From the NCBI RefSeq assembly GCF_964355755.1, contig NC_092676.1, positions 2,836,288-2,896,287 of the forward strand: DNA of 60,000 nt. The letters run 5' to 3'. Below the pieces are notes generated by a model. The model was not told the DNA's origin. It was given only the letters and a program-made list of their open reading frames with translations, and did no database searches. Position 1 is the first letter of the stretch. Each line of letters begins with the position of its first letter. The DNA is from Antedon mediterranea. Lineage: Eukaryota > Echinodermata > Crinoidea > Comatulida > Antedonidae. This document shows, in pieces, positions 18,731 to 30,639 of this stretch. The position numbers and the translations under genes were made by a program.

Positions 18731-19952
18731 TAAAGCTCTGTCTGCACTATCAAACTTTATTTGACAAAAAAATGTGATGTGTCCACATGGACATGATGAT
18801 GTCATATCACTACCATATTTGGGTATATCACTACCATATTTGGGCACTTACATCACACTTGTTTTGTCAAACTAGGACCCCATTTACACTTCATCGACGA
18901 TTTCTTAGCCGGCCCGAAGTCGGCCCGACGCCGGCTTTCTTTTTAGCCTGCAATGTGTTTACACTTACCCAAAAAGCCGGCCTCGGGCCCCTACTATTGT
19001 GTTTACACTTGCTCTCGCGGAAGAGTGCTCGATGATACGATTTCGCTACATTCACGTCATATCCGCTCATGTGCGTCTTAAAAAGTTAAAAAGTTGTCGA
19101 TCTACACTAGCCTAGGCCTAGGCCTATCAACTTTATCAAAAAAAAAATCAAATAACGGTATTTAATATGGATCAAAACAATTGTATTATTGCTTTACTAC
19201 CAATGTTTGCGTCTCGTTTTCTAAAGAATAGTAGTAGATAATACGCCCCTTTTTTACGAAACGGAAGACATCTTCGATCGATGAAAACACAAACAATGCC
19301 GTTCAACGAAGCGTAACTAACAGAAATAACATAGCGTTTTCAGCCTATTTTCGGAGGAAAAGTTACTTAAAAATTTGTAACTCCTCAACGGACAGTCGTA
19401 TGGACAAAATTTTTACTGTAAAATGTTCTTTAAAGATTAGCCTATATAACTGTGTGATTAAAAAAAATTATAATTTTTTTTTTTCACTTCTTAAGTCCAT
19501 CGAAAAAACACCACAGTTTATAAGCATATGCGCCGGGTGTCCTGAAATCCCCTGAAAACGCTATGTTATTTCTGTTGGTTACGCTTCGTTGCACGGCATT
19601 GTTTGTCATAGATCGAAGATGTCTTCGTTTCGTGAAAAAGGCGTATACATCTTCACCAATTTAATTTCAATGAAGAATTTCCGATTCATCAGCAATAAGT
19701 TTCGTAAACTTAAAGCTATAGTTGACCCAGAACGTTCATTTTATGACCGCGAGTGTTTACACTATACGAAGTGCCGGCCCCAAGCCCGCAATTGCCGGCC
19801 CGAAGCCTACTCTAGACTAGGCTCAAAATTGAGCCGGCTCGGTTGTTCCCAGAGTGTTTACACTTGTGCACTTTTGGCTCGGAGCCGGCCTCGGGCTCGC
19901 TAAAAGCTGAAGTGTAAATGGGGTCTAGTTTAATAGTGTAGACAGACCTTAG
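18731..19952. mobile_element. MITE copy 7, split by a nested element
   Basis: The left part (18731-18875: TAAAGCTCTGTCTGCACTAT ... GTCAAACTAG) and the right part (19926-19952: TAGTTTAATAGTGTAGACAG) together make one MITE of orientation A. The 1050 bases between them are a separate insertion. Confidence 0.9.
18876..19925. mobile_element. Long foldback DNA element nested in the MITE, TAG target duplication
   Basis: The ends are exact inverted copies (GACCCCATTTACACTTCA at 18876, TGAAGTGTAAATGGGGTC at 19925). TAG lies on both sides, where an uninterrupted MITE has a single TAG (AAACTAGTTT). The arms are long: GCCGGCCCGA-rich blocks near both ends, and an inner arm at about 19257-19342 (GAAGACATCTTCGATC, ACGAAGCGTAAC, ATAACATAGCGTTTTC) mirrored at about 19553-19640. 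The middle (19343-19550) is unpaired. It has no transposase; the open frame at 19589-19903 is arm sequence. A three-base duplication suggests a Harbinger- or CACTA-type mover. Confidence 0.88.
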
Positions 19953-20155
19953 ATCTTTAGAGAACAACCAGAAGATTCACTGAATATGTCCAAACAAGAG
20001 TACTCCAAATAAAGATAGTTAATAATTAGTTTATTTAAAGAAAAAGACATTTTGTCACTTGTAGAAATTTGACAATCCTACACACCAAAAGAAATACCGG
20101 AGGATCCACTGAATAATTTTAGATAAAATATATATTTATAAATAATATAAATCCA

Positions 20156-20305
20156 AAGGAAAATTACTGAAAAAATGACAATGCTGTGGGTACAAGTGGC
20201 TGGATCTCAATGGAGATACAAAATAAATAAGCAATAAAAAATGACAATGCTGTGGGTACAAGTGGCTGGATCTCAATGGAGATACAAAATAAAATAAGCA
20301 ACAAC
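20156..20305 (+). repeat. Two tandem copies of a 66-bp dispersed unit
   Basis: The unit ATGACAATGCTGTGGGTACA, GTGGCTGGATCTCAATGGAG, ATACAAAATAAATAAGC occurs at 20175 and 20241, nearly identical, preceded by CCAAAGGAAAATTACTGAA. The same unit is found at 38057-38195 and inverted at 39985-40265. Confidence 0.88.
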
Positions 20306-21845
20306 AAAAAAGTTTTTGAGAGATACCTGATATGCATGGCTGTCTACAAGTGTATACCTAGTGTATGTATTATATCCTAAAATAATCTTTTTATCAAGTT
20401 ATAGTTTATAACTAAATTAAAAGAGAACTGTTACACTGTAAAAAACTTAATCAAAATCTATAAACCTAGGCTTCACTGGGCTCAAAATTCACTCAAGCAA
20501 ACTTGTAGTAATTTGCTAGTATTTTTTTCATTTTTTCCCCAGGTAGCTATTTGTTTGCTGGTGGTAATTTTTTGAGAAAAAAAGATTACTTTAATACAGT
20601 CGTGCAAAGATTTGAATAAATTTGAATTAATTAATTAACTACATTAACTACTGACATAGAGAGAAATACATTTAGAAGAATATTTTCTAGGATAGCACAA
20701 AATGCTTATTTCAATTGGGGTCTTTTACTTACATTAGCTTGATGTGCCAATTTTTATAAATTAAACTTTTTGTAGAATTAATTTCTAGTTGGCTTGCTCA
20801 TTTTGCTAGTTAGAGAACTGCGGTAGTAAATATTTGTTTGTGGAAAAAAATGTAAATTTCTAGAAGTTTTAAATAGTTGATCATTTTAAGGTAGCAGTTT
20901 ATATTAGAGAGATTTTGTTTGCTAAAGAATATTCAAATATGCCATGATGATTTTTGTATGGCAATTAATGTACAAATGTAATTATAACAACCAAATCAAT
21001 GCCCTAGTTTCTTTACCTATCTTTCTGTTTATCCTTATCCCGATTTAAAAATATTCAGAACGTAAATTAGATATGCCATTCTAAGAAAAGAAACATGCAC
21101 CCTTGTGAATTAAATATAACTCACAAATTCAATCTAGAATAGCGATCATTTAAAATAGAATATTGTAAAGAATTTCATATCAGAAATTGGCAAAGATTCT
21201 TGCGTACCGCCATTGTAAAAGGAAACGTTTACAGCTAAACAATCAAAATTTAAATTGTTAATTTAGCCAATTACAAAACTAAACTTGTGCTGGAGGGTGA
21301 TTGGCTAATAACAATATGCACTAAGTATACGGTTTCGCAACTGGTTGAGTTAAAGAAGCTAATGTGGAAAAGAAGAAAGTGGAATGGCAATAAAGAAAAT
21401 TGAGTAATCGCGTAGATTGATCATGTGACACTGCAAGGTCATCTGAGGGGCTGATGATGTCGGCTCTGAGCTAACTACAGGGTTTACAATTTGATCAATA
21501 AAATTACTAGATATATAATATCATACAAAATAATACTGTATCGTTTGCTGTCTTGTTTTTGATTGCCACAAATCAAAGGCCGATGATAGATTCCTGAGGC
21601 AACTTAACTCGTTGAACTTAGGGGAATGTCATCAACATCTTCCATTACTGTACAGAATCTCGTTTGAGTTACTCAGAATAGTCGCATATGTCAAAAGCAT
21701 ATTTAACATCTTTCATTTGGAATATCAAATTTGATTGAGACCTATAATGTATTGATGCCAAAATACATTAAAGTAGTCAATTTAACTAAACTACCTGATC
21801 TAACAAAGTAACTCTCTAATTCTCATCTCTTATCTCATAGCCTAT
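20306..21845. other. Intronic stretch, nothing recognised
   Basis: AT-rich ADAR intron. No gene or repeat recognised by eye. Confidence 0.5.
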
Positions 21846-22258
21846 TTCACCCACTGCTGTGTGAAGGCCTCCTTCAGCTGTTTTCATTTAGTTCTGTTCC
21901 TTGCCGATCTTTCCCATGTTGCCGTTTCCATGTACGTTGTTATATCGTCACGCCATCTTCTTTTTTGCCGTCCTCTTCTTCTTCTCCCTGTCCTTGGCTG
22001 CCATTCATTCAATCTCTTCGTCCATCTGTTGTCGTCTCTTCTGGCTATGTGTCCTGCCCATGTCCATTTCAATTCTTTGATCTTTACCATGATGTCTTTG
22101 ACTTTTGTTCTTTTCCGTATCTCACTATGCTTTACTCTGTCTCGTATTGATAGATTTACCAATTTTCTTTCCATCGCTCTTTGTGTTGTTATCAATTTTT
22201 GTTCCATCTCTTTCGTTGTTGCCCATGTCTCTGCCCCATAAACTATAGTTGTTAGAAC
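21846..22258 (-). mobile_element. C-terminal fragment of a non-LTR retrotransposon (RTE/endonuclease-RT type)
   Basis: The minus strand encodes the usual tail of these elements: RAMERKLVNLSIRDR, IRKRTKVKDI, KLKWxWAGHIARRDDNRW-like, NEWQPRTGRRRRGRQKRRWRDD and KEAFTQQW. About 110 residues are open. Reverse transcriptase motifs are absent, so this is a dead 5'-truncated copy. The clade is assigned from memory of the motif and is uncertain. Confidence 0.82.
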
Positions 22259-22299
22259 TCTCTAATTACTCCTATTATTAAAGGGCATTCAAGTGCTTC

Positions 22300-22665
22300 T
22301 GACAATGATATGAAAAGAGAAATGGAAAGAAAAATGGAACGAAAAATGGAAAGAGAATGTTTGAGGTCACATTAAAACAAAAAATTTAAAACACTGTGAT
22401 AAGAAAATTCACAAAAGATATAATGGACAAAGTAAAAGAAGCCAAATGGCGATGGCCAGGTCACATAGGAAGAAGAGAAGACAACAGATGGACCAAAAGA
22501 TTGACAGAATGGCAGTGGCAGCTGAGAATCAGCAAAAGAAGAGGAAGACAAAGACACAGATGGAAGGATGAAATCATATTCTACTTGGGCTAGGACAGCA
22601 CAGAAACGAAAGGCTTCAGGCGGGCTACATCTGACAAGGAATGATAGAGCCGAGGTAAGGTAAGG
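22300..22665 (+). mobile_element. Second, oppositely oriented fragment of a related retrotransposon tail
   Basis: The plus strand encodes MERKMERKMEREC, then KEAKWRWPGHIGRREDNRW, KRLTEWQ and GRQRHRWKDE, the same tail motif as the neighbour on the minus strand. The frame is interrupted between the first and second blocks. The two copies lie head-to-head within 100 bases and differ enough to be separate insertions or an old inversion. Confidence 0.78.
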
Positions 22666-23204
22666 CCCTCTGAGACAACACATTAAATCATAGTATCAAT
22701 CACATAGCAATTGTCTCAGCACCAACTTGTGTTCACTAAGCTGGGTACAATATAGTCCAGGTCTCATGTATACCACTATTTCTAATTTCCTTACCAGCAG
22801 TTGCCATACCACTACAAATACAGTACAGTGCAAGTACACTATATTTATCTATCTAATAAAATCAAAATTTCACTACAGTTCAAAACAGTACTGTAGTTGA
22901 AGTATAAGTAATGCAATGTTGTGTCAATTTTATTTATTTAAACGTATTTGAACTTGTCATTTATTATAACATATTCATTTTAAATTGTCTCGCTATATAA
23001 ACTTTTTTTTTGTGGAAATTTTAGTTAATTTGTTTGTTTGTTGGTTTGTTTTGACCATATTTAATGAGGATGATCCATTCAGCAATTGCTGATCATTAGG
23101 GACCCTCAGAGGTTCACAAGAAAAACATATACACAAGATGCTCTACATAAACAAAGTTTTATTACAAGTCTTTGGGAGTGGAGTTGTAATTTTGTCCTTA
23201 GAAA

Positions 23205-23292
23205 AAAATCCTGACATGTGACAGGACTTCAACCCAGGACCCTTGGATAGATTGGTAGCCAAGGATCATAACCACCAAGCCACAACTCCACA
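23205..23292 (-). mobile_element. tRNA-derived SINE head
   Basis: On the minus strand it reads GTGGAGTTGTGGCTTGGTGG, then CCAAGGGTCCTGGGTTGAAG, resembling RNA polymerase III A and B boxes (B-box consensus GGTTCRANNCC). A related copy is at 41566-41652. The acceptor-stem pairing of a real tRNA is not evident. Confidence 0.5.
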
Positions 23293-23625
23293 TTCAGGGA
23301 CACCTCTATCAAGGGGACACTTTCTCATGAAAAGAATGCGCTGCAATGTAATGTTTTAACTTTATGGCCAACTCCTATTCAGAGGACACCTCTATTCTGG
23401 GGACGCTTTCCTGTGAAAAATATAAAGGGAAATAATATGTTTCAACACTATGGCCAATCCCTGGGGACATCTCTAATCATGGGACACTTTATCATGAAAA
23501 GAATAAGGGGCAATATAATGTTTTAACACTATATGGACAAGCCCTGAGGGACACCTCTATTAAGAGGACAATCTTTTGAGTCTCGACGGTGTCCCCTTAA
23601 TAGGGGTTCCCCTATACTAATAATT
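23284..23625. repeat. Tandem ~85-bp units of a GGGACACCTCTATT repeat
   Basis: About four units with GGGACACCTCTAT, GGGGACACTTT, ATGAAAAGAAT and GTTTTAACACTATGG blocks, ending in GTGTCCCCTTAATAGGGG. Related patches occur at 34838, 36466, 41339, 43320, 53210 and 58632. Confidence 0.8.
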
Positions 23626-24387
23626 CAAAAACTGCAATGACTTTACATAATGTTATCTATTGAACTAGAGTTCATTTTCATACATTCCAAGTGAATAAGT
23701 TGATTAATCTTGTACAGCACATGTTATCATGTAGAACTTTGAAATACAATGTCCCTTTTAATTATTAGCTTCATATCATATATATTATCATGTTACACGG
23801 CAAGTTGTAGTTGCTTACAAGGCACTTTAATTTTAATCATGTCAATTTCCGTGAAAAAGTAATAAATTAAATAGACATTCACCACATTTGCTGTTTAAAA
23901 GAGTAATTTTTCAGACAGATTAGGTTTAACTAATGTTCACATGAATTATATGAAGGTTTTAAACTTTTTACGATTGTGGAAATCAATCGCAAAACGATTG
24001 TGAAGTCAACAAGTTAATGTTTTTCTACTACACAAAGAATATTTACAAGATTGCTCATATAGAATAGTGCTACTATATGTACCTAATTGTTGAAACCTTT
24101 CATTTAAAAATGCCTAAAAATTATGCTTTTTTCTAGCTTGATGGATTGGATGGCAAGTCTAGAATTGCTTTACCAATAAACACTAGGTTAATAGTTACTA
24201 CTTTATTAATTAAGCCAATTGAGTCAATATCAAACTGAAATCTTTAGAACCGTACTCCAACATAGAAAATCAAAACTTTCTAAAAAAATTGTAAAAATTT
24301 GCTTGTTGAGCTGGCAAAAAATAATAGTTATATTTATTTTAAAATACTGTGGTATAGCATGCTGTTTCTTAGTAGTAGAAATGGCCC

Positions 24388-24529
24388 TTAAACTCTGTCT
24401 ACACTATCAAACTTTATGTGACAAAACAATGTGATATGTTTATGGACATGATGATGTCATATCACTACCATATTTTGGCACATCACACTTTTTTTCAAAC
24501 TAGTTTGATAGTGTAGACAGAGCTTAAGA
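24388..24529. mobile_element. MITE copy 8
   Basis: Starts TTAAACTCTGTCTACACTAT and ends TTTGATAGTGTAGACAGAGC, with TTATGGACATGATGATGTCA inside. Orientation A. Confidence 0.88.
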
Positions 24530-24927
24530 ATCAACTTATGAACTCACAACCAGGAGAGTTCTTTATCAAACAAACGTCACAGAAAATGTACAATCATTTA
24601 TTTCAATAAAGTCAGTCTAAATGTCTTGATAATCATTTGTACAAATCCAATTCCAAGATTCCAAGCATAGGGATTGAAGTCTTCCAACTAACAGATATAT
24701 TTTGAAAACATTTGAATGGTTAGAATCAACTATAAATAGTTACCTACTAACACTTTAATAACTTGAATTATTGCCATCAGCTCGCATTGATCGTGCTAGA
24801 TATCTTTTTGGATTACTTCACTATTTTTAAATGCTTACCTAAAAGAACTGCTATAGTATTTTAAAAACAAATTCATTTAAATTATTCCATAGTAACTACA
24901 ATAATTTAAGAGTATCTACAGGCTTAA

Positions 24928-25120
24928 GGCCAATTTATACAGACACCCGGTAATCGCGAAATAAAAATATAGAATAGAAAACCGCATGCATTGTCCCACG
25001 TAGAATCTGTATCGGTCCTAAGCAAAAAAAAAATGCCCGTCCTCTCCGCGTTGTGTGTAAATGATCATAAGGAATAACAGATTCTATCTTTGTATTACCA
25101 TTACTGCTCGTAAATTGGCC
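24928..25120. mobile_element. Small inverted-repeat element flanked by TTAA
   Basis: The left end GGCCAATTTA and right end TAAATTGGCC are inverted and both bordered by TTAA (24924-24927 and 25121-25124). A TTAA target is typical of piggyBac and Kolobok elements. The interior has no coding frame. Confidence 0.6.
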
Positions 25121-25571
25121 TTAATGTAAATCTAAAGACACAATGGCTATGCATTAAAATACAGAAAAAAAAAACCAACACAGCCAGTAATTGCAGACAC
25201 ATGTATTTTCATTAGTAGCCGATAACAAAACATGTTCCTCTCTCCTCTTAATGATGGGAATGGATTTGAACTCTGACATTCAGACAAACACATGCCACAT
25301 CCGTAATTAGGAATAGCAATACTTTGTCGATCTACCTGACAAAATGGTAACATATTGCTTTCGGAGGTAAACCAACAATTTCATGATGTGATTACAAATG
25401 TTTTTAACCAATAAACATTCTTTAAAAATACTAATTTTGACAGAATTTGACAAGCTGTCAATCAGAAAATTTACCGAGTGCTGTTATTTTGTAAGTAACT
25501 TATTTTAATATAAGAAATCTTTTGTGCCCCATTCAATCAGGTTGTAATTTTGTTAAATGATGGCAAATTGT

Positions 25572-25738
25572 TAAGCTCTGTCTACAGTATCAAATTAGTT
25601 TGACAACAAAAATGTGATGTGCCCAAATATGATAGTGATATGCCTAAATATGGTAGTGATATGATATCATCGTGTCCATATATGGGCACATCATATTTTT
25701 TTGTCTCATAAAGTTTGATAGTGTAGACAAAGACTTTT
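25572..25738. mobile_element. MITE copy 9
   Basis: Starts TAAGCTCTGTCTACAGTATC and ends AAAGTTTGATAGTGTAGACA, with two TATGGTAGTGATATG-like blocks. Orientation B. Confidence 0.88.
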
Positions 25739-25739
25739 A

Positions 25740-28525
25740 ATATAGGCCTAAATTCCTCACAGGTTATGAATTATACCCAGTAATTTCAACCTCATAAAAC
25801 ATTGGATATAACACACAAAAAAAATCTAATAGCCTACATAAAAGATGAACTGCTTAAAAATAAATGTTTATTCTCATAACAATAAAAGTCGTAAAAATAT
25901 TTTTTTTTTACATTTTGGAATATAGGTTTCCTTTATCAAGTTATCTATACAGAAATAGCATATTTTTATTGTACAAATTTGTCATATAATATCTAGGCCA
26001 TCCTTTGGGTAAATTTTAATATCTGACCAATGTAGAAAAAATGTAAAGGTACATGAGGTAATAAAGAAATAACACGGAATAATAACAATACTGTTATAGC
26101 TCACAAAAATTATGAAATTTATACTTATATTTAACAAAATAATATTTTTATATTCAAAATGTGTTCATATCAAGAAAGATTACAGTTTTTCCCTAATCCT
26201 ACACATAAAATGTTTTAATATGCTGTGTGCATACATCGTTAATAATCAGCTTTTACTAGTTTTACTAGCATTAAGAAGTCTCTAGAATAAATCCATCAAC
26301 TATTGGAAAAAACACTGTCAGTGATTGCAAGTAAAATGTATTATTATTCGATGACATGAGGAAATTTTGGATTAGGCCCTTTATGAAACCATGGCAGCCA
26401 TTTTGTGTTTCCTACCATGATCAACAGACCAGGGATTTATTAAATACTTTTCTTGAATAGCTTTACTAGGTTTACGATCATACACATGTGCATTGTATGT
26501 ACATGTCCCATCTGAAGGACGCGCTTTTCTAGGGATACAAGTAATATGGCACAGACAGGTCTATAAAATATGCCTCTCCCATGCTAGTCCGATTGCCTTA
26601 TCGTAATGCCATATGATTAGAAAACTGAAATATGTTAAAACTTTTTTTGCCTTCAATGAAATCGGAAGACTGTAGTTGCGTTACTCAATTCTCCATTGTT
26701 TGATACTACCAGATCTGACTTGGCGTTTTTTCATAATAGCAACCAAAATTCAGTAGAATCACACACTGAAATCAATTTGCATACACTCCAGGGCAGACTG
26801 ACTACCCACGTTCATACAGTGGTACTATAAATAATACAATAAATACCTTTTTAATAAAGTATTTTTATTGATATAATTAAACACTTTTAACTTTAACTGA
26901 AAACAACCACTCGACAGTAACTACCAGTTTGTACATTATCGTCCAATCAGAATATCTTTGATTATTAGGACTTCTTTTAGGACAACATTACAATAGTTTA
27001 ATCTATCATTGCTAGGCCATCAAAAGTACAATGTCAGGTTGGAAGATTGAGAACCCTGTGGCGCGAAAGGCTTCTAGTACCTGGCCTAACGACTGCCATT
27101 TAAACTTAATCACTTCAAACTAATCCTACAGACAAATGAACTTGTGCGTAATCTGTATCATCTTACTCGTTAGCAGTAATAAACCTTTTAAATCAAATTA
27201 TCTAGCTGGAAGAAGATTGTTTTAAGCAATTTAGTTATTTGTGTACGCACTAAAGCTTTGTTTTTTATCTTTTATTGAAAAACAGAAAAAATTAATGTTA
27301 TTACGGTCTATTTTCATATTCTTTTATTAATTTTAATTCATAAAAATAGTGATATAAACAGATTTTATTTTAAAAAATAATAAAGCCCGAATGAACTTTC
27401 ATAAACAATAAATAAATGATAAAAAATAAGAAAAAGCTTTGTTCTTTAAGCTGCATTTATAAAATTAGCATAAATAATAAATACATTTGTGGAAATTTGT
27501 GTTTCGTTGATCGAAAAAGAAATAATTGTTTTTTTCAATATATTTTATTAAAACGGATTTATTTTCTTTCAGAAATGGCGAAATTGAGAAAAAATTGGTG
27601 TACGGAAAGGGACGAGGGTTGAAGAACTATGCTGCAAGTCTATCAACGTTAAACAAGGTTACAAGGTCTATACATCAAATTCTTCATAATTATAATCCAC
27701 AATATAGCATTCCGTAGATATTGTGTGCGAACAAATAAATCACTTTTTATGTTCTTTTCTTCTGCCTTTATTACCCGTCACAGATAAATAGCAAAAGCAA
27801 TTCCAATGAAAACCGTTATTTATAATATGGTATGCCATTTATTATTAGCGAAATAACCAGATTTGTCCCAGTTTTTTTAAAACAAATACTGACCTATACA
27901 CTGTCAAGATTAATAACAAAATATTGTACACCTACAGAAGCTAAGAAAATGCTACAAATTACTTCTAAACCAGTAATAAGGAACGCATCAAGGAAAACAT
28001 TTAATATAAGAAAATATACCTTATTTTTGTAATAGAATATTAAAGTTTATTTAATGAAAATCTAGAACAGCTAACATAAAAGAAATGATTAAAAGTGACA
28101 AAAGTTTGATGAAAAACTAATGTTCCCCTAGTACCTTGTCAATATCAATAATGTTTATGTTTAGTTGTTCCAGATATTTTATTGAAAATTCTTTCAATGC
28201 CTAATTCATGAAAGATATACAGAATCATCAACCGAGATGCGGATATGAACATTGAACTCTTGGCCGAATGACAGCTATTATTCTTTGTAATTACGGAATA
28301 CATTTTAAAATATTGCGGGTTATTTTGCTTGAGGCAAAAAGTTTTAAATCTTATGTAAAACGAAATATAGCCATATCTGCTGCATCTGATTCCAGAGATT
28401 GTTCCTTTATACAGACATTAGCAGAAGAATTGAAGAGTTCATCAACCACTACTAACAGAATCTCCCGCTTAAATCCAGTACTTGGGAATAAAACAAAACT
28501 CTGCCATTTTTTAAAGTTAGATTGA
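25740..28525. other. Intronic stretch, nothing recognised
   Basis: AT-rich ADAR intron. Open frames at 27416-28032 and 28268-28525 are short, AT-driven and have no recognisable domain. Confidence 0.45.
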
Positions 28526-28529
28526 AAAT

Positions 28530-28770
28530 CTGTCGCTTTTGTCACCAAAACAAGTAAGTTTGAAAGCCTGACACTTTTTGTCACCAAAACAAGTAAGTTT
28601 GTAAGCCTGACGCTTTTGTCACCAAAACAGGTAAGTTTGGAAGTCTGACGATTTTTTCCTAAAAACAAGCAAGTTTGGAAGTTTGACAATTTTTTCTTCA
28701 AAACAAGTAAGTTTTGAAGTCTGACACTTTTGTCACCAAAGCAATAAGTTTGGCAGTCTGACGCTTCTAA
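28530..28770. repeat. 35- to 38-bp tandem repeat, about seven units
   Basis: The unit is close to CTTTTGTCACCAAAACAAGT then AAGTTTGTAAGCCTGACG. Units vary at several positions (GTCACC versus TTCCT or TTCTTC). The open frame on the minus strand here follows from the repeat. Confidence 0.85.
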
Positions 28771-29254
28771 AGCATAAAGCAAGACCATATGAATTTAATG
28801 CCAATAACAATAGTCTGTTTCAGATGCCAAAGCCAGTAAAGGATGACACTGACACTGATAAAGCATTGATATAATGATTCTTTTTGACAACAAAGCCAAT
28901 GCATGGACATCCAGTCAATACTTAACATGAAAGGCAATCTCTCGTGTCTGACATCCAAAATCTACTTCTAAAAACCAACGTAAGCAAAATAATAGTAATT
29001 GAAGCGTATTGATCTTGAATATGCTAATTGGTATTTGATCAGTACGTGCACATGTTTGTTTTTTTAGACATCAAAATATCGGAACATTAACCATCATTAG
29101 GCCACTCAAGAAATTCAATAGTGACATTCAAGTATTTACTTAAAGACGTGTCTTCAATAATTATTCACAATAGAATTACAATCTTAATCAACCATAATCT
29201 ATATTAATTTTCGATTAATGTAATTTATATGGCAAATTAAGATGCTTACTAATC

Positions 29255-29605
29255 AATCCTTTCTTATCCAATCCTATCTTTTCCAATCCCTTCTTATCTA
29301 TTTTTTTCTTATCCAATCTTTCTAAAGTAATCCAAACCACTCTTATCCAATTCTTTTCCAATATCCAATCCTTTCTAATCCAATCCTTTCTAATCTAATC
29401 CTTTCTAATCCAATACTTTCTTATCTTATCTAATCCTTTCTAAAGTAATCCAATCTACACTTATCCAATCCTTTCTAATCCAATCCTTTCTAATCCAATC
29501 CTTGCTCAACCAATCCTTTTTCAATCAATCCTTTATTATCTTATCTAATACTTTCTTATCTAATCCTATCTTATCTAGTCTTTTCTGATCAAATCTTTTT
29601 TTAAT
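29255..29605. repeat. Low-complexity tract (CCAATCCTTTCTTAT)n
   Basis: About 350 bases of pyrimidine-rich, variable 10- to 15-base units such as CCAATCCTTTCTAAT and CTTATCTAATC. It reads as a decayed simple repeat. Confidence 0.85.
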
Positions 29606-29609
29606 CAAA

Positions 29610-30550
29610 TCCTTCTTCGATTCTTTACCTTGATCTTCAGTACTATCTTATCTCCATGCTTATACAATTCCTTAAACAGATTGTTGTTGAAAATTGGAGT
29701 AGTCGCACTGTTCTACTGACTAACTGAAAACATTTCAATAAGGTGTAATATACAATCATAATCCATAAAAACAGCCTGAAATAAATCCATCTCTTTCAGC
29801 GTCCAACAATAATATTTAAAACAACTCGATAAAAATAAACACAGACATATCAGGCTGCATATACAAATACCAATGTCTTATAATCTTCAATCAATACTTT
29901 AACAGATTATATTTAAACCACAATTTCATTAAATTTAATCCACAATTTGATTACAGTTTTAATTAAAAAAAAAAATCAATTTGCAGTTCAACCATTTTGT
30001 TAGTTATCTTAGAAATCTATTCTTTGGTGAAATAAGAAAGCCAAGTCAGACGGTAAATATTAAGAATTAAACCTTCTGATATATGTCACAATAAACGCAG
30101 AATGTGGATATTGATTTTAGAATTAAGTAATAGTTAATAAAGATCTTTTTTTTAATTTGATTTCTTTACAGAAAAACAACTTTCTATTATGAAAGAATAT
30201 CAATATTGTTAAATTTAAAACTTATTTTAAAAACTTTTATTATCACTGCAATTAACTTTTAGAAATGGAAAAAAAGATTGATAAAATGTTTACTTTTTAA
30301 AATTTCAGTAAACTAAAGAATTATTAACAATATAGGTTTATTTTTTTTTTAATGTGATTTGTTACAGCAAATGCTAGAAAGAAATTCAAAACAACTAAAC
30401 TTAAACTCTGACTATCTTAAAATTTATTAATGACTTTAATTCTAATTGTTTACTGTTATGTTTACTTTGTCAGCTGGAGAAAACTTCTTTACATTCTTAA
30501 AAGCTGAATTGCATTATAAACTTAAACAAATTAGAAAAAGTACTCTTTGT
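29610..30550. other. Intronic stretch, nothing recognised
   Basis: AT-rich sequence between the pyrimidine tract and the candidate 5' exon of ADAR. Confidence 0.45.
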
Positions 30551-30555
30551 CTTAC

Positions 30556-30639
30556 CATTCTGTGCAACAACTCATGTTTTGTGTAACCTTCCTCCGCGTT
30601 AGGGTCCACAATTTGAACTGATCTGGATGCCCCTTCCAT
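30556..30639 (-). CDS. Candidate 5' coding exon of ADAR (28 codons)
   Basis: ATG at 30639 with A at -3 and G at +4, then 28 open codons ending exactly at a good donor (AGAATG|GTAAGA, GT at 30555-30554). The peptide begins MEGASRSVQIVDP and ends KHELLHRM. It ends in phase 0, and the ADAR exon whose acceptor is at 12070 is open in phase 0 upstream of its own ATG, so the two would splice in frame. This would add 37 residues before the internal Met. The intron would be 18.5 kb. No known domain is recognised in this peptide. It could instead belong to another gene or another isoform. Splice compatibility is seen; membership in ADAR is inferred. Confidence 0.45.

Noticed and set aside
19589-19903. 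A 104-codon plus-strand frame in the foldback element
   Set aside because: It is the right arm of the inverted repeat, with no similarity to transposases that I can recognise.
27556-27717. A plus-strand exon after TTTCTTTCAG
   Set aside because: The acceptor looks good, but the peptide is unrecognised, the donor is weak and it would be antisense in the ADAR intron.
28530-28770. A CRISPR-like array
   Set aside because: The units are contiguous degenerate tandem repeats without regular unique spacers, and the genome is eukaryotic.
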